A stretch of DNA of 10,741 nt, from the NCBI GenBank assembly GCA_016200595.1, contig JACQEL010000388.1, positions 1-10,741 of the forward strand, written 5' to 3'. Each line of letters opens with the position of its first letter. Within the stretch, counting starts at the first letter, position 1. Position numbers and translations under genes: made by a program. Source of the DNA: Deltaproteobacteria bacterium (GTDB lineage: Bacteria; Desulfobacterota; Binatia; Bin18). Of the stretch, positions 1 through 6,170 are shown piece by piece. A model generated the notes under the pieces. That model searched no databases and was not told the DNA's origin. It was given only the letters and a program-made list of their open reading frames with translations.

Positions 1-108
1 CGTTTTTTTCTCGCGCCCATAGTATCGTCAGACGTGGAGAGGAGAAAGACAGCTCAATGGAAGGCACGTTGCATCCGAAGGATTGCTTAATTAACCCCCT
101 CGTTCCCA

Positions 109-148
109 GGCTCTGCCTAAGCTGGCAAACCCTGGATGTAGCAGAGCC
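109..148. repeat. Inverted repeat in P450 leader (8-bp arms)
   Basis: GGCTCTGC at 109-116 is matched perfectly by GCAGAGCC at 141-148, with a 24-nt spacer. A second, overlapping pair, TGTAG (137-141) and CTACA (153-157), could form an alternative, mutually exclusive stem. There is no following T-tract, so it is not a simple terminator. It could be a regulatory leader structure or an operator; the function is unknown. Confidence 0.5.
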
Positions 149-161
149 ACGACTACACGGC

Positions 162-184
162 ATACCCAGGCAGGGCCTGGGTAT
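162..184. repeat. Perfect 10-bp inverted repeat with 3-nt loop
   Basis: ATACCCAGGC (162-171) and GCCTGGGTAT (175-184) are exact reverse complements separated by AGG. No T-run follows on either strand, which argues against an intrinsic terminator. Its place about 130 nt before the likely P450 start fits an operator for a dimeric repressor or an mRNA leader hairpin. The core CCCAGG also occurs at 105-110. Regulation is inferred only from position and symmetry. Confidence 0.55.
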
Positions 185-259
185 AGGAAAGACCTAAAGT
201 GTCGATATGAACAGAGTACTAGGGTTTGTTGGTGAGGGGTTACAAGACACCCTGAAAGG

Positions 260-287
260 GAGGCGGCTTATTCGGAGAGACCGCCTC
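260..287. repeat. Inverted repeat just before the P450 start
   Basis: GAGGCGG (260-266) pairs exactly with CCGCCTC (281-287) across a 14-nt loop, ending about 30 nt before the ATG at 318. If transcribed, it would form a stem in the 5' leader close to the ribosome binding region. If translation instead starts at 207, it would simply be coding sequence. Confidence 0.4.
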
Positions 288-317
288 ATTCTTAGTCCAT
301 GGGCACGAAGAAAAGCT

Positions 318-1532
318 ATGGAACTATCGTCAAACTTTTCACCCGATGATCTCAACTCACCGGTCGCTATTGCCGACCCTTATCCGTTCTTCCGCCACCT
401 GCGCGCGCGGTCGCCGGTTAATTACATTCACTTGCCAGGCGGCATCTTTCCGGGAATCGATGAGCCGATGCGGGCCTGGGGGCTGCTGAAATACGAGGAT
501 GTCTATGGCGCCTTGCGGGATCACGACACCTTTTCATCAGCGCACAACCCGCTGATAGAGAAAGGAGTCGTTCCGCCATTGGTGTTGGTCAACGACGACC
601 CTCTCCGCCATTCCCGTTTGCGGCGGCTGGTCAACAAGGCATTTACCTTAAAACGTATTGAAACGTTAGAGCCGTGGATTGCCGGGATCGCGAGCGAGCT
701 ATTGGATGAGATCGGCACGGAAGAAGTAGACACCATCCAATCATACGCTATGCCTCTACCGGTGAAGGTCATTGCCCGTCTCCTCGGTATTCCCGGGGAG
801 GAATACGTGACCTTTAAGCGCTGGTCGGATGCTACTCTTTCTGTCACCACGATAACGCTGGAAGAGCGGATGACGAATATCCAGGAGATGATGGCTTATT
901 TCGGCAAGATGGCTAGCGCGCGACGCTCTCAGGGGGCTGAAGACCTCATTACCGCCTTGGTCGAGGCAGAAGTCGAAGGCGAGTCACTGGAAGATTGGGA
1001 GATTCTTGGCTTCTGTTTGTTACTCCTCATTGCCGGGAACGAGACCACGACGAATCTCCTGGGTAATATCCTGAACATCTTGGTGGATCGGCCGGACTTG
1101 TGGCAGCAGTTGCGCGAGAACCGCGGTCTGGTTGAGCATGTCATTGAAGAGACTTTACGGTATGAGAGTCCAGTGCGCGAGCTACTGCGCACGACGACCC
1201 GCGCGGTGGAGATGTCAGGAATCAAGATCCCACAGGGAGAGACGGTTGGCATCTTTTATGGAGCAGCGAATCGTGACCCCAGTGGATTTCCGCATCCCGA
1301 TGAGTTCCGTCTGGATCGTGATCTGCGGCAGCATGTTGCCTTCGGCATGGGGATTCATTACTGCCTGGGTGCGCCGCTGGCGCGGGTTGAGGCGCAGATC
1401 ACGCTCAATACCTTTCTCGATCGCTTTCCGACTCTCCGGCGCGGCAGTGCTCCGGCGGTCCGACAGACCGCAAGTCCTGTCGTATTCGGCTTCCAACACT
1501 TACCGCTGCTGCTCGATAAGGGAGGATACTGA
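318..1532 (+). CDS. Cytochrome P450 (bacterial soluble class I type)
   Basis: A cytoplasmic heme monooxygenase of about 404 residues, the usual size for bacterial P450s. It would use electrons delivered by a ferredoxin to hydroxylate or epoxidise an unknown small substrate. Numbering from the ATG at 318: an N-terminal DPYPFF segment near residue 20, a C-helix DPLRHSRLRR region near 95, an I-helix AGNETT oxygen-activation motif at about 239-244, the ExxR pair (EETLR, about 277-281), and the heme loop FGMGIHYCLG with the ligand Cys at about 349. The ATG at 318 puts DPYPFF at the family's normal distance from the start and has a weak GAAG upstream. The in-frame ATG at 207 would add 37 atypical residues. 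The gene is followed after one base by a ferredoxin gene. Its last codons contain that gene's ribosome binding site. No ferredoxin reductase is visible. The substrate cannot be told from sequence. Confidence 0.95.
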   Translation: MELSSNFSPDDLNSPVAIADPYPFFRHLRARSPVNYIHLPGGIFPGIDEPMRAWGLLKYEDVYGALRDHDTFSSAHNPLIEKGVVPPLVLVNDDPLRHSRLRRLVNKAFTLKRIETLEPWIAGIASELLDEIGTEEVDTIQSYAMPLPVKVIARLLGIPGEEYVTFKRWSDATLSVTTITLEERMTNIQEMMAYFGKMASARRSQGAEDLITALVEAEVEGESLEDWEILGFCLLLLIAGNETTTNLLGNILNILVDRPDLWQQLRENRGLVEHVIEETLRYESPVRELLRTTTRAVEMSGIKIPQGETVGIFYGAANRDPSGFPHPDEFRLDRDLRQHVAFGMGIHYCLGAPLARVEAQITLNTFLDRFPTLRRGSAPAVRQTASPVVFGFQHLPLLLDKGGY

Positions 1533-4509
1533 CATGCGACTGGTGATTGATTACCGTAAGTGCCGCCGGACTGGTCAATGTTCGTATTTGCATCCGGAAC
1601 TTTTTAAAGCAAGTGACGAGGGTTCTCCGCTGGTCTTGGTTGAGTGTCCACAGGGGGAATTGCGCGAAGCGGCAGATGAGATGGCGGAATTGTGTCCAAG
1701 CGGGGCGATTGCGCTGGTGGAAGAGTAGCTCAGCCTGAGGGCCAATGCCGAGCAGTACAGGGCAATGGCAGTAAGTTAAGGAGCGAACCCGTGCTTCGAC
1801 TCCGCCGCTGCCGCGGCTACGCTCAGCACGAACGGCAAATGTTCCACGAGTTCCGTCCGCCAATTTTTTCAATTCTGCCAACCGCAGCAGGGCTTCCATA
1901 GGCGTGGTATGCAGCGGATCGAGGCTTGAGAGCTGTTCTATCACAGCGCGTGCTCTCCGTAGCGCGTTTTCTTTTTCTGTGCCAACCAGCCCATTCCGTT
2001 GCGCGGCCTGCACCGTGGTGGAGAGGGCAGGACTTTTCGCTTCCGGCTGCCAACTCGTCAGTAATCGGCTGGCGCGTGCAACCACAGACTCAGGTAACCC
2101 TGCGAGCCGGGCGACATACAGGCCATAGCTCTTTTGCGCTGCACCGGGGACGACTTTGTAGAGAAAGGCAACTTCATCTTGATCTTCTCTCACCTCTAGA
2201 CGAGCGTTGACAATGCCTGGGGTTGTTTCTGCTAAGCGGGCCAACTCATGGTAGTGGGTGGTGAAAAGGGTTTTGGCTTTGATCTCTTGGGCAAGGATTT
2301 CTGCCACTGCTTGAGCTATGGCCTGACCGTCGGAAGTGCCAGTGCCACGTCCGACCTCGTCGAGGATCACCAAACTCCTCGTAGTTGCGTGGCGCAGGAT
2401 ATTAGCCGTCTCCATCATTTCCACCATGAAGGTCGAGAGCCCGCGCGCAAGGAAATCAGCCGCCCCCACGCGGGTGAAGATACGGTCTACCACGCCAATA
2501 GTTGCCGTCTCGACGGGAAGAAAACTTCCGATTTGCGCCATGAGCACCAGGAGAGCAGCCTGTCGCGCATAAGTACTCTTCCCCGCCGCGTTGGGGCCGG
2601 TCAGAAGCAAGAGGTGTTGATGCTGGTCGAGGTGGAGATCATTTGGGACAAAGCTACCGGTAAGCGCTTCGACCACAGGGTGGCGTCCTTCGGTGATGTG
2701 TATGCCATAGTCTTCGGAGATCTCTGGTCGTACCCATCCTCTCTTAACCGCTACTTCAGCCAGGGCGCAGAGAACATCAAGTGTACCCAGGACTCCGGCC
2801 GCTTGTCGTAGACGCTGCGCCTGCGCCGCGACGTGCTCGCGGAGTTGGGTGAAAAGATTGTATTCCAGGGCGCGACTGCGATCGGCAGCCGAGAGGACTT
2901 TTTCCTCAAACCGTTGGAGTTCTTTGGTTAAGAAGCGTTCGGCATGGACCAATGTCTGGCGACGGGAGTAAGACTTTGGCACGAGCTGGAGATGGGATTT
3001 CGTGACCTCCAAGTAATACCCGAAAACCTTGTTGAACCCAACGCGTAAATTAGCAATGCCGGTTCGTTCTCGCTCTCGTTGTTCAAAATTAGCTAGCCAG
3101 CTGCTGCCGTTAGTCTGGATCAGATGTAATTCATCGAGTTCTGCGGATACACCAGGCCGAATGATCCCTCCCTCCTTGGCTAGCGCCCGGGGTTCTTCTA
3201 CCAAGACACGCTGGATCTCTCGATAAATGTCCTCCAAAGGATCAAACTCGTGGTGAAGTGCACGAAGACGGAGGGTAGTGGAGGAAGAGAGAAGTTCGCA
3301 GAGGCGGGGCAACGGAGCCAGTGAGGTTTGTAATGCCGCGAGATCCCGGGGATTCGCTATGGCTGAAGTAATGCGCGAAGTCAGCCGTTCCAGGTCAAGA
3401 ATATGAGAGAGTAAGGTCCGCAATTCGCCCCGCAGGCTGTGGCCAGCCACGAGTTCAGCAATCGCTTCCTGCCGTTGGGAGATTTTCTCAAGCGAAAGGA
3501 GCGGGTGAAGCAGCCAATTCCACAGGCGCCGCCGGCCCATCCGTGTTTGCGTGATGTTGAGCAGAGAAAAGAGCGTACCTTCTTCGCCGCCCTCGAGAAT
3601 GTTGGCGACGAGTTCTAAGTTGCGTTGGGTGTGTGGATCAAGAAATACAAAATCTTCGCTGCGGTACGGTTGTGGAGCCTGGAGATGCGGGAGGAACGCT
3701 TGTTGGGTCTCTTTCACATAGCCGAGCAGCACTCCGGCAGCGATGAGAGACCGGCGATGTGAAAGAGCTAAAGCGTCCACGACCGCTTGGCCGAAAGACT
3801 GTCTGAGGTAGTCCAAAGCGATCTCGGCGGTAAACTCCTCTCGCGGTCGTTCAGTCACGAACACGTTGGGGTGTCCGTTTCCGCTGAATTGTTCTCCAGC
3901 TTTGAGCACGACTTCTTTTGGCCGAAGCTTGCCGAACAGGGCAGGGAGATCTGCGGGCGTGGTCTCGGCGACGAGGAACTCACCGGTGGCAAGCGCCAGA
4001 AAAGCTACGCCAAGGTGATCTTGCTCGGGAAAGAGGGCGGCAAGGGTTTGTTCTTGTCCTGCGGTTTCGAACAAGGTGACTGGCGTGACGACCCGGACGA
4101 CGGCGCGTTTGACGATCCGTTTGCCTTTTTGTGACTCTTCAACCTGCTCACAAATAGCGACCTTATATCCCTTCTCGACTAAGCGGGTGAGATATGGTTC
4201 CAGACGGTGATGGGGCACTCCACAGAGCGGTACCCGTTCTCGACCTTTTCCCTGGGGCCGGGAGGTCAACACGATGTCTAACTCACGTGCGGCTATCGCG
4301 GCATCGTCATAGAACATCTCGTAGAAGTCACCCAGGCGAAAAAAGAGGAGTGCGTCCTGATACTGTGCCTTCGCCTTATGGTACTGCTCCATCAAGTCGG
4401 TGTCGGACCCGCGAGAGGAGAAGGCAGGAGGAGGGACAGTCGAGCCTCCTGTCTCTGTCTGCCTGAGTATTTTGGTTGCAACCCGGCTATTTGGCCCCGA
4501 GTGACGCAT
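1405..4509 (-). CDS. mutS: DNA mismatch repair protein MutS with an anomalous C-terminal extension
   Basis: MutS recognises mismatched bases in duplex DNA and, with ATP, recruits MutL in the cytoplasm. Residues from the ATG at 4509: mismatch-binding domain with GDFYEMFYDD, including the Phe62-Tyr63-Glu64 wedge; connector and lever/clamp domains (about 160-600); ATPase domain with Walker A GPNAAGKST (638-646), STFMVEMMETANIL, Walker B ILDEVGRG (Asp717, Glu718) and THYHEL (751-756). The conserved C-terminal helix ends near LAELKKLA (residue 884, base 1858), giving a normal size of about 880. The frame then continues 150 unrelated residues to a TGA at 1405-1407, through a palindromic repeat and antisense to the ferredoxin and P450 genes. 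That tail is probably not conserved. The start overlaps the upstream hydrolase gene by 23 bases and has GAGG six bases before it, suggesting coupling. Met40 is an alternative start but lacks a ribosome binding site. Confidence 0.93.
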   Translation of the reverse strand: MRHSGPNSRVATKILRQTETGGSTVPPPAFSSRGSDTDLMEQYHKAKAQYQDALLFFRLGDFYEMFYDDAAIAARELDIVLTSRPQGKGRERVPLCGVPHHRLEPYLTRLVEKGYKVAICEQVEESQKGKRIVKRAVVRVVTPVTLFETAGQEQTLAALFPEQDHLGVAFLALATGEFLVAETTPADLPALFGKLRPKEVVLKAGEQFSGNGHPNVFVTERPREEFTAEIALDYLRQSFGQAVVDALALSHRRSLIAAGVLLGYVKETQQAFLPHLQAPQPYRSEDFVFLDPHTQRNLELVANILEGGEEGTLFSLLNITQTRMGRRRLWNWLLHPLLSLEKISQRQEAIAELVAGHSLRGELRTLLSHILDLERLTSRITSAIANPRDLAALQTSLAPLPRLCELLSSSTTLRLRALHHEFDPLEDIYREIQRVLVEEPRALAKEGGIIRPGVSAELDELHLIQTNGSSWLANFEQRERERTGIANLRVGFNKVFGYYLEVTKSHLQLVPKSYSRRQTLVHAERFLTKELQRFEEKVLSAADRSRALEYNLFTQLREHVAAQAQRLRQAAGVLGTLDVLCALAEVAVKRGWVRPEISEDYGIHITEGRHPVVEALTGSFVPNDLHLDQHQHLLLLTGPNAAGKSTYARQAALLVLMAQIGSFLPVETATIGVVDRIFTRVGAADFLARGLSTFMVEMMETANILRHATTRSLVILDEVGRGTGTSDGQAIAQAVAEILAQEIKAKTLFTTHYHELARLAETTPGIVNARLEVREDQDEVAFLYKVVPGAAQKSYGLYVARLAGLPESVVARASRLLTSWQPEAKSPALSTTVQAAQRNGLVGTEKENALRRARAVIEQLSSLDPLHTTPMEALLRLAELKKLADGTRGTFAVRAERSRGSGGVEARVRSLTYCHCPVLLGIGPQAELLFHQRNRPAWTQFRHLICRFAQFPLWTLNQDQRRTLVTCFKKFRMQIRTLTSPAALTVINHQSHVSILPYRAAAVSVGSRIRQDLRSVGPPEHCRAGESESDRERY
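1534..1728 (+). CDS. Small [3Fe-4S]-type ferredoxin, P450 redox partner
   Basis: A 64-residue ferredoxin of the size and shape that accompanies actinobacterial-style P450s. The cluster ligands visible are Cys10 and Cys16 in CRRTGQC and Cys54 in the C-terminal CPSGAI motif. The position where a [4Fe-4S] protein would have its second Cys is Thr13, so a [3Fe-4S] cluster is expected. The protein is acidic in its second half, as expected for docking to a basic P450 face. The ATG at 1534 follows the P450 TGA by one base. A strong ribosome binding site, AAGGGAGG (1518-1525), lies inside the end of the P450 gene with 8-nt spacing, so the two are cotranscribed and probably translationally coupled. Its role as electron donor to the upstream P450 is inferred from adjacency. 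The whole gene is overlapped on the other strand by the extended mutS frame. Confidence 0.93.
   Translation: MRLVIDYRKCRRTGQCSYLHPELFKASDEGSPLVLVECPQGELREAADEMAELCPSGAIALVEE
1790..1836. repeat. Palindromic dispersed repeat at the mutS 3' end
   Basis: A nested palindrome: outer arms CGTGCT (1790-1795) and AGCACG (1825-1830), inner arms GCCGC (1804-1808) and GCGGC (1813-1817) around a TGCC loop, ending in GAACGG. The motifs CTTCGACT and GCTCAGCACGAACGG resemble a repeat scattered between genes of many environmental bacteria; that resemblance is from memory. It begins about 25 bases past the last conserved mutS codon and lies within the extended mutS frame. It may have moved in and removed the original stop. 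It could also act as a stem between the convergent genes, but no T-tract follows closely. Confidence 0.6.
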
Positions 4510-5659
4510 AGACCGCCTCGACGAGGGCTGGCCAACGAAGGTCAGGATTGCGCAGCGTGCCGGTCTTGTATTGGTTCATGACATAAGCAAAGCCGATGCC
4601 TCCTGCCAGGTCGGCAAAGCCAATAGAGCCACCTCTCCCCGGATGTCCGAAGGCATGGGGATTGGGGCCAAATGGTCGTTCCGCAGTGGGCAGCATGAAC
4701 CCAAGCCCGAACCGTGTCGGGAACGACAGCACTGCGTCGAGACCAGAGGACTGTTCAACGATTGCCGCCTCAATGGTGGCGCGCTGCAGAAGAGAAACGC
4801 CGTCCAATGTACCACCATGGGCCAGCGCACCATAGATGCGAGCAAGCCCTTTGGCAGTGGTATGTCCGTTGCCCGCCGGGATCTCGGCAGCGCGCCAAGC
4901 TCGCGTGTTTGTCACATCGGGGGTACGCGGCGGATTGAGAAAAGCGCGTCCCGCCATAGACATTGGATCTCGCAGGATCACGTCCCACATGGTCGTATCG
5001 CCGGGCAGAGGAGGGGGATCAGGGAGGACTTCGGCGGCTCGATAATCTTCCGATTCTGGCACCCCAATAAAAAAGTCTGCTCCCAGTGGCCCGGCAACTT
5101 CTGAGTGGAGGAACTGTCCCACACTCTTGCCACTGAGACGCCGGATGACCTCACCCACTAAGAAACCAAAGGTGATAGCATGATAGCCATGTTGCGTTCC
5201 AGGTTCCCACCAGGGTTTTGTCTCCGCCAGTGCTGCAGTGAAAGCGTGCCAGTCATAGAGCGACTGCGGTGGCAAGTCACGTCGTACAGCAGGCAGCCCG
5301 GCGCGATGGCTCAGCAGCCAGCGCACTGGCAGAGTATCTTTTTCAGCCTGGGCAAAGGCGGGCCAGTAACGCGCTACCGGCGCATCAAGGTCGAGCAGGC
5401 CGCGCTCAACAAGCCTATGCGTGCAAAGTGCGACCATACCTTTAGTCGTTGAGGCAACACTGACGATCGTGTTCTGGTCCCACGGCCGGGTACGAGCGGC
5501 ATCGGCATAACCGCCCCAGAGGTTAACAACTGGTTTGCCGTCTGTATAGACACAGACAGCGGCGCCGACTTCGCCGCGGATCGCAAAGTTTTCGGCAAAT
5601 GCTTCGCGTACCGCCGTGAAGCGCGAATCGCATGTCCCCTGGATCGGCATGGTAGTCAT
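4487..5659 (-). CDS. Serine beta-lactamase-fold hydrolase (class C / family VIII esterase-like)
   Basis: A 390-residue protein of the beta-lactamase/transpeptidase-like family, the group that includes AmpC, EstB-type esterases and many uncharacterised hydrolases. The nucleophile motif is STTK (Ser70, Lys73). The second motif is Tyr159 in GYHAITFG, the form seen in esterases rather than the YAN of true AmpC. The third is HPGRGGS (His339-Gly341) in place of KTG. I see no signal peptide, so it is probably cytoplasmic. The likely activity is hydrolysis of an ester or amide in a small molecule; real beta-lactam resistance is doubtful. The ATG at 5659 is supported by AAAGGAG with a 6-nt spacer (5666-5672). 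The frame is open 78 codons further upstream, but that part is not protein-like. Its end overlaps mutS by 23 bases, so it is the first gene of a two-gene unit. Confidence 0.93.
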   Translation of the reverse strand: MTTMPIQGTCDSRFTAVREAFAENFAIRGEVGAAVCVYTDGKPVVNLWGGYADAARTRPWDQNTIVSVASTTKGMVALCTHRLVERGLLDLDAPVARYWPAFAQAEKDTLPVRWLLSHRAGLPAVRRDLPPQSLYDWHAFTAALAETKPWWEPGTQHGYHAITFGFLVGEVIRRLSGKSVGQFLHSEVAGPLGADFFIGVPESEDYRAAEVLPDPPPLPGDTTMWDVILRDPMSMAGRAFLNPPRTPDVTNTRAWRAAEIPAGNGHTTAKGLARIYGALAHGGTLDGVSLLQRATIEAAIVEQSSGLDAVLSFPTRFGLGFMLPTAERPFGPNPHAFGHPGRGGSIGFADLAGGIGFAYVMNQYKTGTLRNPDLRWPALVEAVYASLGAK

Positions 5660-5665
5660 AGGCCA

Positions 5666-5672
5666 CTCCTTT
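5666..5672 (-). promoter_or_regulatory. Ribosome binding site of the hydrolase gene
   Basis: Read on the minus strand this is AAAGGAG, six bases before the ATG at 5659-5657. It decides the start: the frame stays open to 5893, but none of the upstream candidate starts has a comparable site. Confidence 0.8.
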
Positions 5673-5683
5673 CTCCGGTTATG

Positions 5684-5716
5684 GTGAGGTTCCTGTGAGG
5701 TTTCGTCACCAGGAAC
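5684..5716. promoter_or_regulatory. Direct and inverted repeats in the hydrolase/mutS leader
   Basis: GTGAGGTT occurs at 5684-5691 and again at 5695-5702, exactly 11 bases apart, so on the same face of the helix. Overlapping them, GTTCCTG (5689-5695) pairs with CAGGAAC (5710-5716) across 14 bases. They lie 25-57 bases before the hydrolase start. They could be regulator sites or a leader hairpin; this is inferred from geometry alone. No clear promoter hexamers could be assigned. Confidence 0.3.
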
Positions 5717-5912
5717 TCCACTGTAAGCGTTGAGCTGCGAAACTGGCCAAACAAACCGCAATGGTAACACGGCGCGTGCGCTAAGTGGAAGCTGTGTACT
5801 GGATAAATACCAGGATTGCAATGCTGTGGTAAAGAAAACTTCAAGCTTCAGTTCAGCAGTGGGACTGACCCTGTACTCTAAATCAGACCACAAAAGATTG
5901 GCACACCAGATC

Positions 5913-5973
5913 TGTCACCCTGAGTGAAACGAAGGGTCGCGCGGTGAGATTCTTCGCGGCGCTCAGAATGACA
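5913..5973. repeat. 61-bp imperfect palindromic dispersed repeat
   Basis: Two 26-base arms (5913-5938 and 5948-5973) face each other around a 9-base loop. The left arm begins TGTCACCCTGAG and the right arm ends CTCAGAATGACA. By my alignment 18 of 26 positions pair as Watson-Crick and three more as G-U. The consensus (TGTCA..CTGAG..GAA.CGAAG..TC) matches, from memory, a repeat dispersed between genes in many unrelated environmental bacteria. It is MITE- or REP-like, probably mobilised or spread in trans; no transposase is present here. It folds into a long hairpin on either strand. Confidence 0.75.
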
Positions 5974-6039
5974 AGGCTGACTGGTCACGTCGTAAAGTGT
6001 CCGAATGTCGTGTGTTTTGCTTTAGTGACATCAAACTGT

Positions 6040-6067
6040 AAAAACCAGCCCCGAGCATTTAGCGGGG
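6040..6067 (-). terminator. Probable intrinsic terminator of the cyclase gene
   Basis: Read on the minus strand: CCCCG (6067-6063), a 9-base loop, CGGGG (6053-6049), then CTGG and five T (6044-6040). It lies about 100 bases past the cyclase stop codon and points the right way. The stem is short but wholly G-C. The 4-base gap before the T-run makes it a weak example. Confidence 0.4.
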
Positions 6068-6170
6068 TATTCGTGCTAGATGGCATCCTAACGAAGCGCT
6101 TACGAGGTCTAGGCAAGAAGTGTGTAAATAGAATCAGGCAGTGATCTACTCTTGGTGACAAGTATGTGCT

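Larger units (their letters stand above)
1..317. other. Non-coding leader upstream of the P450 gene
   Basis: I see no convincing gene here. The left edge begins with a run of seven T (3-9), which could be the T-tract of a terminator whose stem lies outside the window. An 8-bp TTAATTAA palindrome sits at 87-94. From 109 on, the stretch is dominated by inverted repeats, listed separately. An ATG at 207 is in frame with the P450 and would add 37 residues. That extension is basic, has no resemblance to P450 N-termini, and lacks a well-placed ribosome binding site, so I treat 207-317 as leader. I could not identify a convincing -35/-10 promoter pair. Confidence 0.5.
5660..6170. other. Intergenic region between the hydrolase and the cyclase genes
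   Basis: No protein gene is supported in these 511 bases. The short open frames are not protein-like, and one simply reads through the palindromic repeat. Contents from left: hydrolase ribosome binding site and leader repeats (to 5716), a plain stretch that must hold the hydrolase/mutS promoter, the palindromic repeat at 5913-5973, an interrupted inverted repeat (GTCAC 5984-5988 and TAAAG 5993-5997 against CTTTA 6020-6024 and GTGAC 6025-6029), and a probable terminator for the cyclase gene at 6040-6067. Confidence 0.6.

Noticed and set aside
207..317. N-terminal extension of the P450 from the ATG at 207
   Set aside because: The 37 residues are basic and unlike P450 N-termini, there is no well-spaced ribosome binding site, and the 318 ATG gives the usual length. 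Not fully excluded.
1132..1728. 198-residue plus-strand frame covering the P450 end and the ferredoxin
   Set aside because: Its first two thirds are an out-of-frame reading of the P450 gene. Only the part from 1534 is a real gene, with its own start and ribosome binding site.
1729..1739. CTCAG-C-CTGAG mini-hairpin right after the ferredoxin stop, considered as a terminator
   Set aside because: Only a 5-bp stem with a one-base loop and no T-tract.
2248..2811. 187-codon plus-strand frame opposite mutS
   Set aside because: Entirely antisense to the conserved MutS ATPase domain; no domain features of its own.
5660..5893. 78-codon upstream extension of the hydrolase
   Set aside because: Strong ribosome binding site and family length both point to the ATG at 5659; the extension is not domain-like.
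5944..6144. 66-codon plus-strand frame in the intergenic region
   Set aside because: It reads through the palindromic repeat and the terminator hairpin, so it is not a plausible protein.
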